From assembly GCF_964204645.1 (NCBI RefSeq), contig NC_134027.1, positions 21,938,485-21,998,484 on the forward strand: 60,000 nucleotides of DNA, in the 5' to 3' direction. Each line of letters opens with the position of its first letter. Positions within the stretch are counted from its first letter, which is position 1. Below are positions 46,094 through 56,384 of the stretch, piece by piece. The DNA is from Tubulanus polymorphus (taxonomy: Eukaryota; Nemertea; Palaeonemertea; Tubulaniformes; Tubulanidae). The notes beneath the pieces are model-generated. The model had not been told where the DNA came from. It saw nothing but the letters and a program-made list of their open reading frames with translations, and ran no database searches. The position numbers and the translations under genes are program-made.

Positions 46094-47338
46094 TTATACA
46101 ACAGTTACCGGTGAGTCACCCGTAACAAGAATTTTACACGCCTGTACACTGTTCGGACTACCCGAGGACGACGACTGACTGCGTAGTCTCTTTTTACTCG
46201 CTTCAGCGTTGACGCCTAAGACGTCCAAAAACGTGCGCGTCAGTTCCTTTGCTCCATCAATACCGATATGTACACCCTTGGTGTCAGTAGAATCAAATAG
46301 CATTCGTACCACTGATCCATCTGGGCGGAATTTTTTATCATTATCAATATAATGGAGTCTGCTCTCGTTATCACAAAGTTTCTTTATGAATCTGTTTACG
46401 AGGGATGTGACGTCATTCAATGTCATTATGTTTTTACTTTTTCCCTTCCGAGGCAGGATGCTAGATATGTTTATATTAGCAGATGGGAAATGGCCGAGAA
46501 GGATATTCACAGCTTTTGTCATATCAAGTATAACTTGGTCATGATCCTCTTTCTGGAGAGATATGTCATTTGTCCCCAAATGACAAATTACTGATTTTAT
46601 TTCCTCACGAACTAATGACTTGTCAAGGTTCAACAGTTGTTGACTAATTTCGCGAGCAGTCGCACCCGATAACCCATTCACACGGACTTTATTTGGGATA
46701 TCAGTGAATATAAGGCGGTGGCAGTTCGAATCGCCGATTATCAGGCATTCAGACGATTTGACAGCTGAGCACACCTCAGCTACGGGTGGTTGAGTTTGTT
46801 CAGGCGCTGGATGGACGTTAGTTGGCGTGGATTCAACTATATCGGAGTTGAGATCACTAGTTGAGTTCGAATCCGGCTCAGTAAATAATTTCGTCTGTAC
46901 TTCCCGCAGTTTAGGGCAATCAGTTTTTTTATGTCCTTCAGTCCGGCAATAAAAACATACAATGCCTAATGTGCAATCCGCTGCCATATGATCTGCAGCT
47001 TTGCACTTGAAGCACAATTTCCGCGATCGCAAAAGACAACGGAAATATGGGTGATCGGTACCTCCGCAATATCGGCACTGTGTCTTGTTATTGTCGCAAT
47101 AAATTCTAACATCAAATTTACCAAATTTCGTCTCAACTGGAACTATATCTTTTACATCAATCATTTTTGCATATATCGTCCCATTCAAAATCTCAGTATT
47201 TTTTATCTTTCCACGACGAATGCTGCCATTAACTACTTTACCAAATCTGGACAGTTGAGCGGCGATGAACGTATCAGATAATTCAACCGGTGCGTCTTTT
47301 ATGGTTACATTTGTAGTATTAGGCAATTCATCAACCAC
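46094..47338 (-). CDS. LINE ORF1: zinc-knuckle protein with SGNH esterase-like domain
   Basis: The frame starts with a non-ATG codon at the insertion edge, so the N-terminus is missing. An RRM-like region (FGKVVNGSIRRGKI) is followed by three CCHC zinc knuckles: CRYCGGTDHPYFRC, CFKCKAADHMAADC and CFYCRTEGHKKTDC. A GDSL/SGNH-hydrolase-like domain then follows with IIGDSN, HLGTND and a D-x-x-GVH-type block near the end (TKGVHIGIDGAKEL). Esterase domains in ORF1 are known in the CR1 group. It would bind LINE RNA; the esterase role is not established. Confidence 0.8.
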   Translation of the reverse strand: MVDELPNTTNVTIKDAPVELSDTFIAAQLSRFGKVVNGSIRRGKIKNTEILNGTIYAKMIDVKDIVPVETKFGKFDVRIYCDNNKTQCRYCGGTDHPYFRCLLRSRKLCFKCKAADHMAADCTLGIVCFYCRTEGHKKTDCPKLREVQTKLFTEPDSNSTSDLNSDIVESTPTNVHPAPEQTQPPVAEVCSAVKSSECLIIGDSNCHRLIFTDIPNKVRVNGLSGATAREISQQLLNLDKSLVREEIKSVICHLGTNDISLQKEDHDQVILDMTKAVNILLGHFPSANINISSILPRKGKSKNIMTLNDVTSLVNRFIKKLCDNESRLHYIDNDKKFRPDGSVVRMLFDSTDTKGVHIGIDGAKELTRTFLDVLGVNAEASKKRLRSQSSSSGSPNSVQACKILVTGDSPVTVV

Positions 47339-47673
47339 TTTATTTCGTTACAGGAGAAAGAGAAAAAATCAATCGGCCACACGAAGTCGAAGATGGCAAT
47401 AAACCGGTGGTTCTACGTGAACAATGTCCCTCGAAACCTGGTTCAGCAGAAATTAATCTCGAATCAATGACAGTAACACGTGTCGGGAGGTTCATCGGCT
47501 TCAACGGTACAAGATTCTGTTCATTAGAAGTTGTAGAATTCGTCATTCTAACTCACCGTACTATTACTTACATTCTCCATATCTTTTTCTTAGGAAAGAT
47601 ACAGCGATTTGCGAAATATTTGCATCGGGTTAACAGCTTCCAAATAACCGTAACCGATAACCAGCCTTCGTAA

Positions 47674-49425
47674 TTTTGCATTACACTCACAGCCCACAAT
47701 CTCAGCAAGATTGTGGAAGTTTCACTTACTTTTGCCTATATGAATATATGCCTCTCTCTATCATCGGACTGAAAAAAATCTATTCTATCTAACGGAATCT
47801 TTTAGAAAATTGATCATCAATAAATATAGGAACGATTTATTTTAGCTGATTTTATCTTATTAATTGTAACATGTCACAAGAAACATTTCAAATCATTTTC
47901 GTCTACGTAATTATTCACCATGTTTCCAGTCTCAACACGGTGCTCTACGACGCCCAGCGATCGTGTGTACCCAACCTTTGGTAACATCATCGCACACTAA
48001 GGTCCTAGGTGAACGAAGTAGCAACATTGCACCTTTCTAACAGGCGTTTCCGGTAAATCATCTCCCAATGCCACCATGTCACCAAAGATTCAAGGCCACT
48101 CTTGTCATTCATTCGTGTTCGCCATGTAAAGTCATTCCGGGGCCAAAATTGTTTGTTTCTAAGGAAAAGTGCATTGGTCGTTACTAGCCAGCACAAAGTT
48201 TTTTTCCGCATCCGAACGCATTCAGCTCTTAGGTCCATGGTCGGATCAGTGACAGTCATACATAAAACGCAGAAGAGTTCTGACTTGGGAGTAAAACCGA
48301 ACAGAATACTGTGGAGCTGGTTGCAAGACCCAAGTAAACATAGCAAACGGACTAATTTTATCCTACTGTGAAACTGAACCAAGAACTGTAGAACCGGATG
48401 CAGTAAAATCTAGAACAATCAAAGTGACTAGTTTTACTAAATCAAACGAAATAATTCCAAAAATATGTAATCAATATTAGACGATAAAATTTGACAGAAA
48501 AAAATCTTTTAAAAACTTGTATGCAGATTTTACCAAATGTCGAATAAGGCCGAGTTTTACAGAAAATTCTATAAACATTTCTTTACAACTATTTCATCGT
48601 TTAAACTATTTCTAAGAACCTATCAATCGCAAATTCTAAGGAATTCTAATATTTCTAATGTTTCTAATGTTTCTCTGATACTAATAGTGCTACCTGAAGG
48701 AGAGGCTGGGGCTGGTGGTTAACAGAGAAAATCACTGAAACAGGCGCTATACATTTTTTAATCAATTTTTATTCGGTCACAATATCATCAAGAAATAAAC
48801 ACATTGTCTCATCAATTATGAAATATACATCCAATGAAATTATCTTTAATCGAAGCTTTGTTTTTTATTAGTCTGTCGAATCACTCAGTTTCAATATCGA
48901 TTTGTTTCAGGGTTAGTAGTCAAGGACATAATTTACTTGTCACCGGTCCCAAAGCTGACAAGTCACTACGGCTTGCTTGGGTATTTTATGTGGCCATGCT
49001 CCATATGAAGATGATGGATAGCAACCTACACTTTCCGATAGATGGCGCACGTGAAATATGGTTCATTTTAGATCTTTGCCTTGCCTTACCTTGTGCAACT
49101 AAGGAGAGTAGTAACTCTGGTAGAAACCTTGGTTCTCTCCCCTCAAACATCTCAAGAATATCGACCAGGGTCGCTTCAGTTATGTACCCCATCGAAATCT
49201 GTGTATTTATCTTGATAAATACACAGATGTAATAGATCTTTACTATTCTCAAATTGCTGAAAATTGATAGTTCAACAAAATCCAAATCGATGGCGCACAT
49301 ATCGATTTTGAATCTCCGCTCGGTTCAGCATCCATACCCGTAATCTCAGGACAACTATGACACACGTCAGCGACCAAACCATAAGATACCGCATCATCAG
49401 GACTATACACAGCCAGAAAATTACT
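47674..49425. other. 3' flank of CBM20 copy 2 and anonymous DNA
   Basis: 47820-48000 is the partner of the fragment at 26320-26570. From 48300 to 49300 there are open frames on both strands without recognised domains. The minus-strand text near 49280-49420 (YSPDDAVSYG) resembles minus-strand text near 49640 (YGPDDAVIDG), suggesting a short local duplication. Confidence 0.35.
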
Positions 49426-49426
49426 T

Positions 49427-49600
49427 CAGTAGAACCTCGTTACGGAAAACTTCACGGGACCAGAAAATATGTTCGTTATAACCGTTAGTTCGTAATATCC
49501 AGCATGAAATTAGTGAAATTGTCATACTTGGGACGGAATTCTTTAGTTGTTATATCCGATGGATCGTTGTATACGAGTTCGTTATCCATTGTAGGATCTT
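49427..49600. mobile_element. Possible pogo-like element end
   Basis: CAGTAGAACCTCGTTACGG begins the block, and GTTATATCC and TTCGTTATCC words lie near the other side. Only one terminus is convincing. Confidence 0.3.
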
Positions 49601-49992
49601 TTTAGCCATCTATTGGAAATCAGTTCAGTACACCTCGGACTACATTATAACCATCGATGACGGCATCATCAGGACCATATTTAGGATCTATTAAGCCATC
49701 TAAATTCATTATCACGTTTTTAATATCTATTTTGTTCATTTTGTAAAAATTGTTTACAAAAATAAGATCATATCGTATATCATCATGAACAGGATTGGAG
49801 TATTTATGGCAGGGATCTACTTCGGGCCTCACTTTACGGTGCGGATATGAGACACTTAAAACCGATATATCGAGATCCAGGTCAATGGCGCTTGAGACAA
49901 TTGACAATTTTATTCAGGTTCAATGTTTTTTCCATCCTTGTAATTCAAAAGTGGCTTTTTATTCATCATTTGGACGACTCGGCGGTATCGAT

Positions 49993-51109
49993 TCAAACCT
50001 GGGGCACGCCTCTACATCTTCTTTTCATCAGTGCTTTTGCAGTCTGTCTAAACCGATCGTGTACCAAACAATAAATGACAAAATTCGCCGACGAGTCCGC
50101 AATCGGGAACAACTCGGCGAAAAATATCTGCACATTTTTCGTCGCTCCGTGATAACGCACTTTCGGTAAATCGACGAAAAGTCCGATAAATTTTTGATAA
50201 CTTTGAAACGAACTGGGCAGTTCGAATACCAAAAATATAACCGAAACGGCTACGGTCAAACGAATAGCCTTCATAGAATTGACGAACTCATTTTCATTCG
50301 CCGCGATTTTTTTCTGATTTTGCGAAATTTGGCGAACTTTGCCGACGATGTAGATATTCAAAACGACGATAATCGTGAAAGGTAAAACTTCTTTTATCAC
50401 CGGATTCAAATACGTGTAACTCACCGATAGCCATTTATCCCAAATATTAAACGTATGCACCATACCTCTTACCGGTCGACTTGTGCACGTATCATAGCCA
50501 GTGACATCGGTATAATAAGCGAGGCCGTAGATATGCGTAAGTAGATAAACGACATAATCATAGACGTTAAAATATGCGCGCATAAGGCTCGCGTTTAGTT
50601 ATTTTCGCTCGAGCGTAAAACGGAAATGCGAGCGATATGACTTTTTCGACGCTGATTAACACGGTCAACCAGTTCCGCGACACGTGCGTCGCGTAGCGTA
50701 AAAAATCGATCGACACGTATATATCCGGCTGGACGTGATGGATTTCCGTCCGATCGCGGTATTGCGGATACCGATAACGCGGGTACAGATGAACTTTTTG
50801 TCGGAAGATGAAGTCGCCCTCGACGGCCCAGCCGACCCAATAACGCAGCGGTTCTCGAATACCGCGACTTAACAAAAACGCGATGTCCGTGTAAGCGAGG
50901 TATATGAGTAATTGAATGGATACGGAAATCACTGGTTGCTTTCGTAATATAACTATATTGAAAATGTTTAAAATGATTCCCAATAAAGTTATCAAAGTTC
51001 CACCAGTGAGTCGAACGATAGCCTTGAAGAACCCATCAGTGCTGTACGTGCAGTCTACTGCGAGTAACTGCGACGCGTTGGTCGATTCACCTCCCATAGA
51101 CGAGTTCAT
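49993..51109 (-). pseudogene. Rhodopsin-like GPCR D, one-base frameshift in TM4 region
   Basis: Frame 51109-50567 encodes the N-terminus with sequons, TM1 (LLGIILNIFNIVIL), TM2 (YLAYTDIAFLL) and TM3 ending LISVEKVISLAFPF. One extra T in a TTTT run at about 50575 then creates a stop. The frame 50583-49993 continues with TM4, loop 2 with a cysteine, TM5 (VIKEVLPFTIIVVLNIYIV), TM6 (VIFLVFELPSSF) and TM7 (SSANFVIYCLVHDRFRQ). Every receptor part is present, so a recent lesion or a sequencing indel is equally possible. Confidence 0.8.
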
Positions 51110-51465
51110 GATTAAATTTCACATTTCATAAACCAGTTTATATCTAATTGGCTCCGATCATAAAATTTTCGGGTAAAAAGAAATCGAAGTCGGATTCTAT
51201 TTCAAGTACGAATCAGTTTCTTTGCGAAAAAAATGGAAGTTGATCCATAGAAAAAGTTATTTTGAATGGGGAAAAGTGTAATTTACATCGCCATATCGAG
51301 TTCTGATATGATATTATTCTCATGATGTTGTTCTTATCGGTAACGTGATATGTAATGATTTTCTCACGCACAGGGATCATCATACCGATTGATAGTTAGA
51401 ACAGTCTTCAATCGTTGGTGTTAAGCTACAGTATTGACGTTTCAGAATCACACTAAGTTCCAGAC
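51110..51465. other. 5' flank of GPCR D, no gene seen
   Basis: No promoter motif or repeat recognised. Confidence 0.4.
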
Positions 51466-51560
51466 TTACTCATGGCCATCCTCCCATGGAAGGGATTCGA
51501 ACCTGATGACATCGCTACACTCAGCCACGGCACGAAACCCTGCCACACTAGACCGGGTGC
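51466..51560 (-). mobile_element. tRNA-like SINE head
   Basis: On minus, GTGGCTGAGTG-type A-box and GGTTCGAATCCCTTCC B-box words are spaced as in a pol III tRNA promoter. CCATGGGAGGATGG follows. The full extent and target duplication were not determined. Confidence 0.45.
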
Positions 51561-52820
51561 GCAGGTACCTGCGCAGCTTTGCCGCGCGAAAACTTGCGGC
51601 ACCAATCATATTGCTCATTGTATAGTCACTGAGATATCCAAAAGGAACTTTTTATCCTTATATCAAAAGGATATCCAAACGTTTGTGGTGAGTGAGAATG
51701 GCGCAATTCAAAAGTTATAAAGTTATACTAAGGAATCTTAACTTTTGGTAAAATGCTATTTGAGTGTTGTAAGTTTTTGGTATCAATGAGGGTTAAAAAT
51801 CGGATTGATTTATTGCGTATTAGTCTTCTGGTCTATGATATACTGTTGATCCAATAAATCTTTTGTAGAAAACTTAGTTCGAACGCTGTGCGTGACAGGA
51901 CGTAACAGAAATAATAATAATAACTGAAAATAATGACTAAATAAATTATTTTAGTATACTTTATTCAATCACATTCATACGACATGATGAGAAAGAAATA
52001 ACTTCTAGGAAATAAGAATTTGCTTTTGCATATTTTATTTTTTCAAATGAACGATTTATAAAATTTCAAAACGTATTTGTGAGCATTTACATAATATTGT
52101 ATTCATATGTCTCAAATCAAATATTTACGTTAATGAAAATAGATGAATATGATAAGCGAAATCAATAAATATCATTTTTAATGTTATCAGTACTCTATTT
52201 GAATTTAATCAATTCATTGAAATAAACAATAGCAAATTGGCACCGAAATGATGATAAAACATTACAGATATATTATTCAATTATAATTACAATCACAGAT
52301 AGAAATATTCATTACGGTTAGATTATTGCTCCACAAAAAAAAGATGATAACATATCAAAAAGCACAAAATCAGGTTCAGGTTCATACATGATATTAGCAT
52401 TTACAGATTTGATACAAATATCGTTAAAGGGAGAAGAAATAATGAATAAAAACATTCAGAAAAAAAGATAAATGTTATGTGAATTGATGTTCTTCGGATT
52501 TGTATTATTATATGTATATCAAGTCTGAAGCCTGAGGAGTTGAGTGGAGAGCCCACCAAACTAAAGATAGCTTTAATCGCATATATCCAGCTTAACGCGT
52601 CACTTATGTCAATCTCCTTGAGTATCAAATACTCAAGTCTGAACAGATCAGTGGAGCACCCACCGGTACTCAGATGTTACCATGCGGGTATGTTTTACTC
52701 ACTCTATGCCCAGGTAATAACCCTCGTCATACATATCGTATGCACGAGCGATAACCTAAATTAATCTGATATCTTTCATCTCTTTTCAGGCACGGTTTTA
52801 TCATTGGTATTTCTAACACA
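51561..52820. other. Anonymous AT-rich DNA
   Basis: No gene seen. The word CAAGTCTGAA occurs at about 52519 and again near 52632, each followed by GTGGAG-GCCCACC-like text, a short direct repeat of about 40 bases. Confidence 0.35.
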
Positions 52821-52822
52821 TT

Positions 52823-53657
52823 CTAGCTGTCCATTTGTCTATTTTGTTCTCTGTATTCATGATCTTGAAATTTCCTATAATGGTCGTTTCGTTCTGCGCT
52901 TGTTTTTGAGAACCACGTCATGTTTGGCACCCGAAATGAAATGACAGATTCTGCCAATGTATAATTTCCCTGCCCATACAACGCGCGTCTAGTTTCCGCG
53001 TAATGCAATCGAACAATTTTATGAATTCCGTCGACTAAATCCATAATCTTATTTGGTCTTGGATCCAACCACGATTTGAGGGTACGATTAATTGACTGAA
53101 AATTCGTATTCGTCCGGGCTAGTGGCAAACGGTCTGAATCGGAAAACCTCGGTTTCAAAACAAAATCCTTTAGAAATGGTACCAATTCGCTTTCGAAATA
53201 ACTCATAAAAGATGGTTGTTCGGCTTCAATTTTGGTGGCAACAGTTGCAGTTTTCTCGTCAAAACTAAGCATATCCTTTGATTGTATAAGACCGTATTTT
53301 CCAAAAATAGCATTAAGTATACGTTGCCTCGTATTTTTGTCTGCACCTCATCCTGGAGTCGGCGTTGAACATTTGCCTTCAATTTTCCAGTACGAATAAT
53401 AACTTCGGAATCAAAAAATCGGCCCTCCATTTTTGAGTAAATTGGTCTTGAAGACGCTGTTTGATCAATTCACCAATAAGTTCAGGATTAACTCGCTCGT
53501 GATTTACCCAGTAGTTCATTAAACCACACTCTTCTAGGGTGCATTTTATATAACTTAACCACTTGGTTGTTTTTCCATGGAGCAAGTGCATATTAAAAAG
53601 CATTTTATACATTTGACCCGATAATGTCGATACATCGGAGTCGGGTTGCCGTCGCAA
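52823..53657 (-). pseudogene. Mixed LINE/MULE-like transposase relic in several frames
   Basis: Frame 53657-53379 carries LHGKTTKWLSYIK, CGLMNYWVNHE and KQRLQDQFTQKW, text common in invertebrate non-LTR element proteins. Further 3', from about 53330, the frame changes, and 53272-52823 reads RTNTNFQSINRTLKSWLDPR, LVDGIHKIVRLHYAE, TRRALYGQGNYTL and RVPNMTWFSKTS. That pattern resembles MULE/SWIM-type transposase-like proteins in bivalves as I remember them. Stops and frame changes make it inactive. Family labels are from memory and were not searched. Confidence 0.45.
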
Positions 53658-54197
53658 GCCGGCTTATGTCGAACCGATAGAGCAGCAATTGGCGGCCTCT
53701 CGTAGGAAAATTTATCTCCATGTAAAAAATTTCTTCGTATACGTAATGGAAAATGAATTTTCTTGCAGAAAATGTATTTCTTGTAAGATTTTCTTGTATT
53801 CCCTGTATGCTTTAAAAGGAAACCTGAACTTAGAATAGAAATTCAATGTGGTTGGTGTACTTGTTGTTGTCACATCGTATAGTAATTTTTTGTTTTCAGA
53901 CATCGAATATTACAGCGTCACGAACACATGTATCCTCACAACATCTCTATCTACATTTGGCATTGATTGCGTATATGCGCAGTATATATTCAAGTTTCGC
54001 GGCAATTCTAAATCGGTTCTAGTAAACTGGGCGCTGTTCATGTAACTTTCGGTGCGGCGTGTGAAATGCTGGGATAATCATAGAGTCATGCAGCAGTGGG
54101 CTGCTCTTAACGCGGCGTGTGAAATGTTAGGATGATCATAGAGTCGTGGAACGGTGAGCAATAATTTGAGAGAAGCATTTCAGATTGTCACTGACGC
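53658..54197. other. 5' flank of GPCR E with a short direct repeat
   Basis: GCGGCGTGTGAAATG at about 54053 and 54112 begins two similar blocks of about 55 bases (GGATAATCATAGAGTC and GGATGATCATAGAGTC), a tandem repeat just before the receptor start. Confidence 0.5.
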
Positions 54198-55427
54198 ATG
54201 TTCTTCATGTTCTTCATGGATAATGTTACCACCATCAGCACTACAACTCGTAGAATATACCTCACAACTTTGAAGACACCGGGTTATATCAAAGCCTTCA
54301 ATACGATAACTTACTTCTTTTATGGATACAACAGACCATTCAAATACGTGATCTTGCTTCCATCGGGAAGTTTGTTTAACTTTCTGACAATAATTCTACT
54401 GGTTAAGTGTCGCAAATATCGGTCAGTTCGTTACACGTTCCCCTATCTCATAATTATCGCATTTTCTGACCAACTTGTCGTGTTGTTCGAGCTACAACAT
54501 TTTCCATTTTATTTGAAAGACTTCGTGACATATCACCTAGGATTTAACAGCGGATGCGACGCTTCCTATTTGTCATTCACTAAACACAGTAAACTATGTC
54601 CATCGCTTTACTATTTCTATTACTATTTCTACTATCGGGCGCGATTGTTTCCTTCTTGCATATTCTTAAATCTGCTTTATAACCAGTCACAATGTGTATC
54701 GAACTACACAGTTATAGTGATGGCTATCGAGAGATTTTTTTCCATTCGTTTTCCTTTCTTTCACATGAAACATTTCACCGTCACACGGCGTAAAATTGCA
54801 GTAGGTTTTGTCATCTTCTGGGCGTATCTTACAAACTTTGATTCTGCGATTATATTCAAAGTTTATCTTCGTAAATCCCGCTTGCGCTACAATGAAACGT
54901 ATTACTATTTTCAGTGTAAAACGTCAATCGACTTTATGAGTCTGTCCCACCTCGCAGAAATCGAAGCTACAAGAATATTTTTACAAGATATATTTCCTGC
55001 TTTTGTTATTGTAATATTATCAGTGTCAACTGCTGCATTACGTAATGAGAAATCTGAGCTAAGAGCGACGAAACCAGATCATCATCAATCTTCAGCTAGT
55101 AAAACTCTTCTAGTCGTTGTTTTGGTGTACGTTTTACTCGTTTTCCCGTACGCTACAACTAAATGCATCAGCCAAATGTTGATTTTCATTATAAATAAGC
55201 TTCGCCGTGATAACGGTATAAGGATCGACTACAAAAATCCTCATTTTAGGTTCTTTGTCAAGACTTTATGGTTACGGTTAGAAAATTTCCTATTTACGTG
55301 TCGACAGTTTGTGTTCTGCGTTAACTTTTTTATATACATCGGAACATTAAAAGTTTTCAGAAGGCAATTCATTAAATTATTTACTGGCCGTTATTTTTGT
55401 AGAATGAAATTGAAACGGAACAACTGA
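54198..55427 (+). CDS. Rhodopsin-like GPCR E, large Tyr-rich second extracellular region
   Basis: A single exon of 409 residues on the opposite strand to the other receptors. Three ATGs lie in tandem (54198, 54207, 54216); the third, beginning MDNVTT, may be the true start and keeps the glycosylation sequon. TM1 is YVILLPSGSLFNFLTIILLV, TM2 YLIIIAFSDQLVVLF, and TM3 ends VIVMAIERFFSIRFPF. TM5 is IFPAFVIVILSVSTAAL, TM6 TLLVVVLVYVLLVFPYATT, and TM7 FCVNFFIYIGTLKVFRRQF. The loop between TM2 and TM3 is unusually long, with a YYFYYYFYY run near residues 138-146. It belongs to the same broad class as the neighbours but is divergent. Confidence 0.88.
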   Translation: MFFMFFMDNVTTISTTTRRIYLTTLKTPGYIKAFNTITYFFYGYNRPFKYVILLPSGSLFNFLTIILLVKCRKYRSVRYTFPYLIIIAFSDQLVVLFELQHFPFYLKDFVTYHLGFNSGCDASYLSFTKHSKLCPSLYYFYYYFYYRARLFPSCIFLNLLYNQSQCVSNYTVIVMAIERFFSIRFPFFHMKHFTVTRRKIAVGFVIFWAYLTNFDSAIIFKVYLRKSRLRYNETYYYFQCKTSIDFMSLSHLAEIEATRIFLQDIFPAFVIVILSVSTAALRNEKSELRATKPDHHQSSASKTLLVVVLVYVLLVFPYATTKCISQMLIFIINKLRRDNGIRIDYKNPHFRFFVKTLWLRLENFLFTCRQFVFCVNFFIYIGTLKVFRRQFIKLFTGRYFCRMKLKRNN

Positions 55428-55829
55428 AGTAGTTGGTAGCGTTATTTTCTGAACATTAATATATTTCCGGGATTGTACAGTGCGTCTAATGAACTATACT
55501 TCTCGATAAACCTACGTAAGTAGTAAAAAGACTAAAATAGCATTGCTTTTCAGTCGTATATAAAACCATAAAACAAAATAGCCTAAGGCTTTAGTTACTT
55601 TCAATAAATGGAATCACAAATTACGATGCGTTATACATTACAAATCAAACCGTCTTATTTTGCCTTCTTTTACATCTCTTAGTCAAATCATACACTTTCA
55701 AATAATGATTTCTCATTCTTAATAACTTCAGCGACTTAGATAGCCATCTCATCTTTGCTCACTTAAAACGATGGTGATATTATGATTCACACTACGTGTC
55801 TAAATGATGTCTTCTCTTATCGTTATAAA
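55428..55829. other. Intergenic, no gene seen
   Basis: AATAAA at about 55603 could end the receptor transcript. Nothing else recognised. Confidence 0.35.
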
Positions 55830-55831
55830 TA

Positions 55832-55976
55832 CAGTCAACCCCCGATATACCGCCCACATCGGCGCAGAGCGATTTTGGCGGTATAGAGAGTATGGCGTAT
55901 ATCAGGGGTGGTTTGCTATGTATTTGTATTGGGATCGGTGGCGGTAAATGGGGAGCGGTATATCGGGGGTTGACTG
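55832..55976. mobile_element. pogo/Tigger-like MITE with TA target duplication
   Basis: CAGTCAACCCCCGATATACC at the left is mirrored exactly by the right end, with TA at 55830-55831 and 55977-55978. CAGT termini with a TA target are characteristic of the pogo group of Tc1/mariner elements. It is 145 bp long and non-coding, lying about 400 bp upstream of the E2F start. Confidence 0.85.
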
Positions 55977-56384
55977 TATCAACCCTGTGAGCTTGGAGGA
56001 CACTGACACTGAAGAATGCCCTTAATGCGTTAACAGTATCGCCACCTGGTGTGTAGAATGTCGACAATCCCAAAATAATAACGAAAAGATTATTATTCTA
56101 TAATTTCGGCGGCGAATACGTAGTTTGATAGTTTTTGGAGTTTAGTAAGGCGAGATATTATAGCACGATCTCTCGATCATAAACGTGTTTACTAAATTCT
56201 ATTCAGGTATTTCTGGGTCCCCTGCGTTGTACGACATTAGAAGAGTAAATTTATTTTTCATCGGGTAATTAGTTGTCGAAATAAAATAAAATTGAATTTA
56301 AACATTCCTCACTCAGAGCGCCGCCTTGCGGGCAACAGAACAGATTTTCACGGTCACCGTTTAACACAGCCATCAATAACGGTC

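Larger units (their letters stand above)
42848..47338 (-). mobile_element. CR1/Jockey-type non-LTR retrotransposon, 5' truncated
   Basis: The element reads right to left: partial ORF1, ORF2, a 3' UTR with CA/CGCA microsatellites at about 43012-43098, and an (AATA)n tail seen as TTATTTATTTATTT at 42848-42868. It sits in intron 5 of CBM20 copy 2. ACTTTATTT-like sequence borders both ends, a plausible short target duplication. ORF1 is open right to the junction with no leader, so the copy is 5' truncated. ORF2 has a single frameshift, so it is not autonomous as read but looks young. Confidence 0.85.
41669..47673 (+). pseudogene. CBM20-like starch-binding-domain gene, copy 2 (LINE-interrupted)
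   Basis: Exon equivalents are 41669-41788, 41826-41891, 41983-42297, 42381-42512, 42581-42763, 47356-47506 and 47594-47673, phase-compatible and matching copy 1 exon for exon. The CBM20-like domain is intact here: GETIGWSDG, SDWWQAYL, EFKFAVVDENG, W-E-QRGNRYV and LCQWGQASV. Exon 1 carries TAA after LSGETLKHG where copy 1 has AAA, and it is one base shorter, so the usual N-terminus is lost. A LINE fills the fifth intron, enlarging it from about 100 bases to 4.6 kb and ending only about 15 bases from the acceptor. The C-terminus differs from copy 1, ending DNQPS. It could survive only from an alternative start. Confidence 0.6.

Noticed and set aside
49620-49907. 95-residue minus-strand ORF downstream of GPCR D
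   Set aside because: Open but without a recognised domain; the only feature is a short local similarity to text near 49300-49420.
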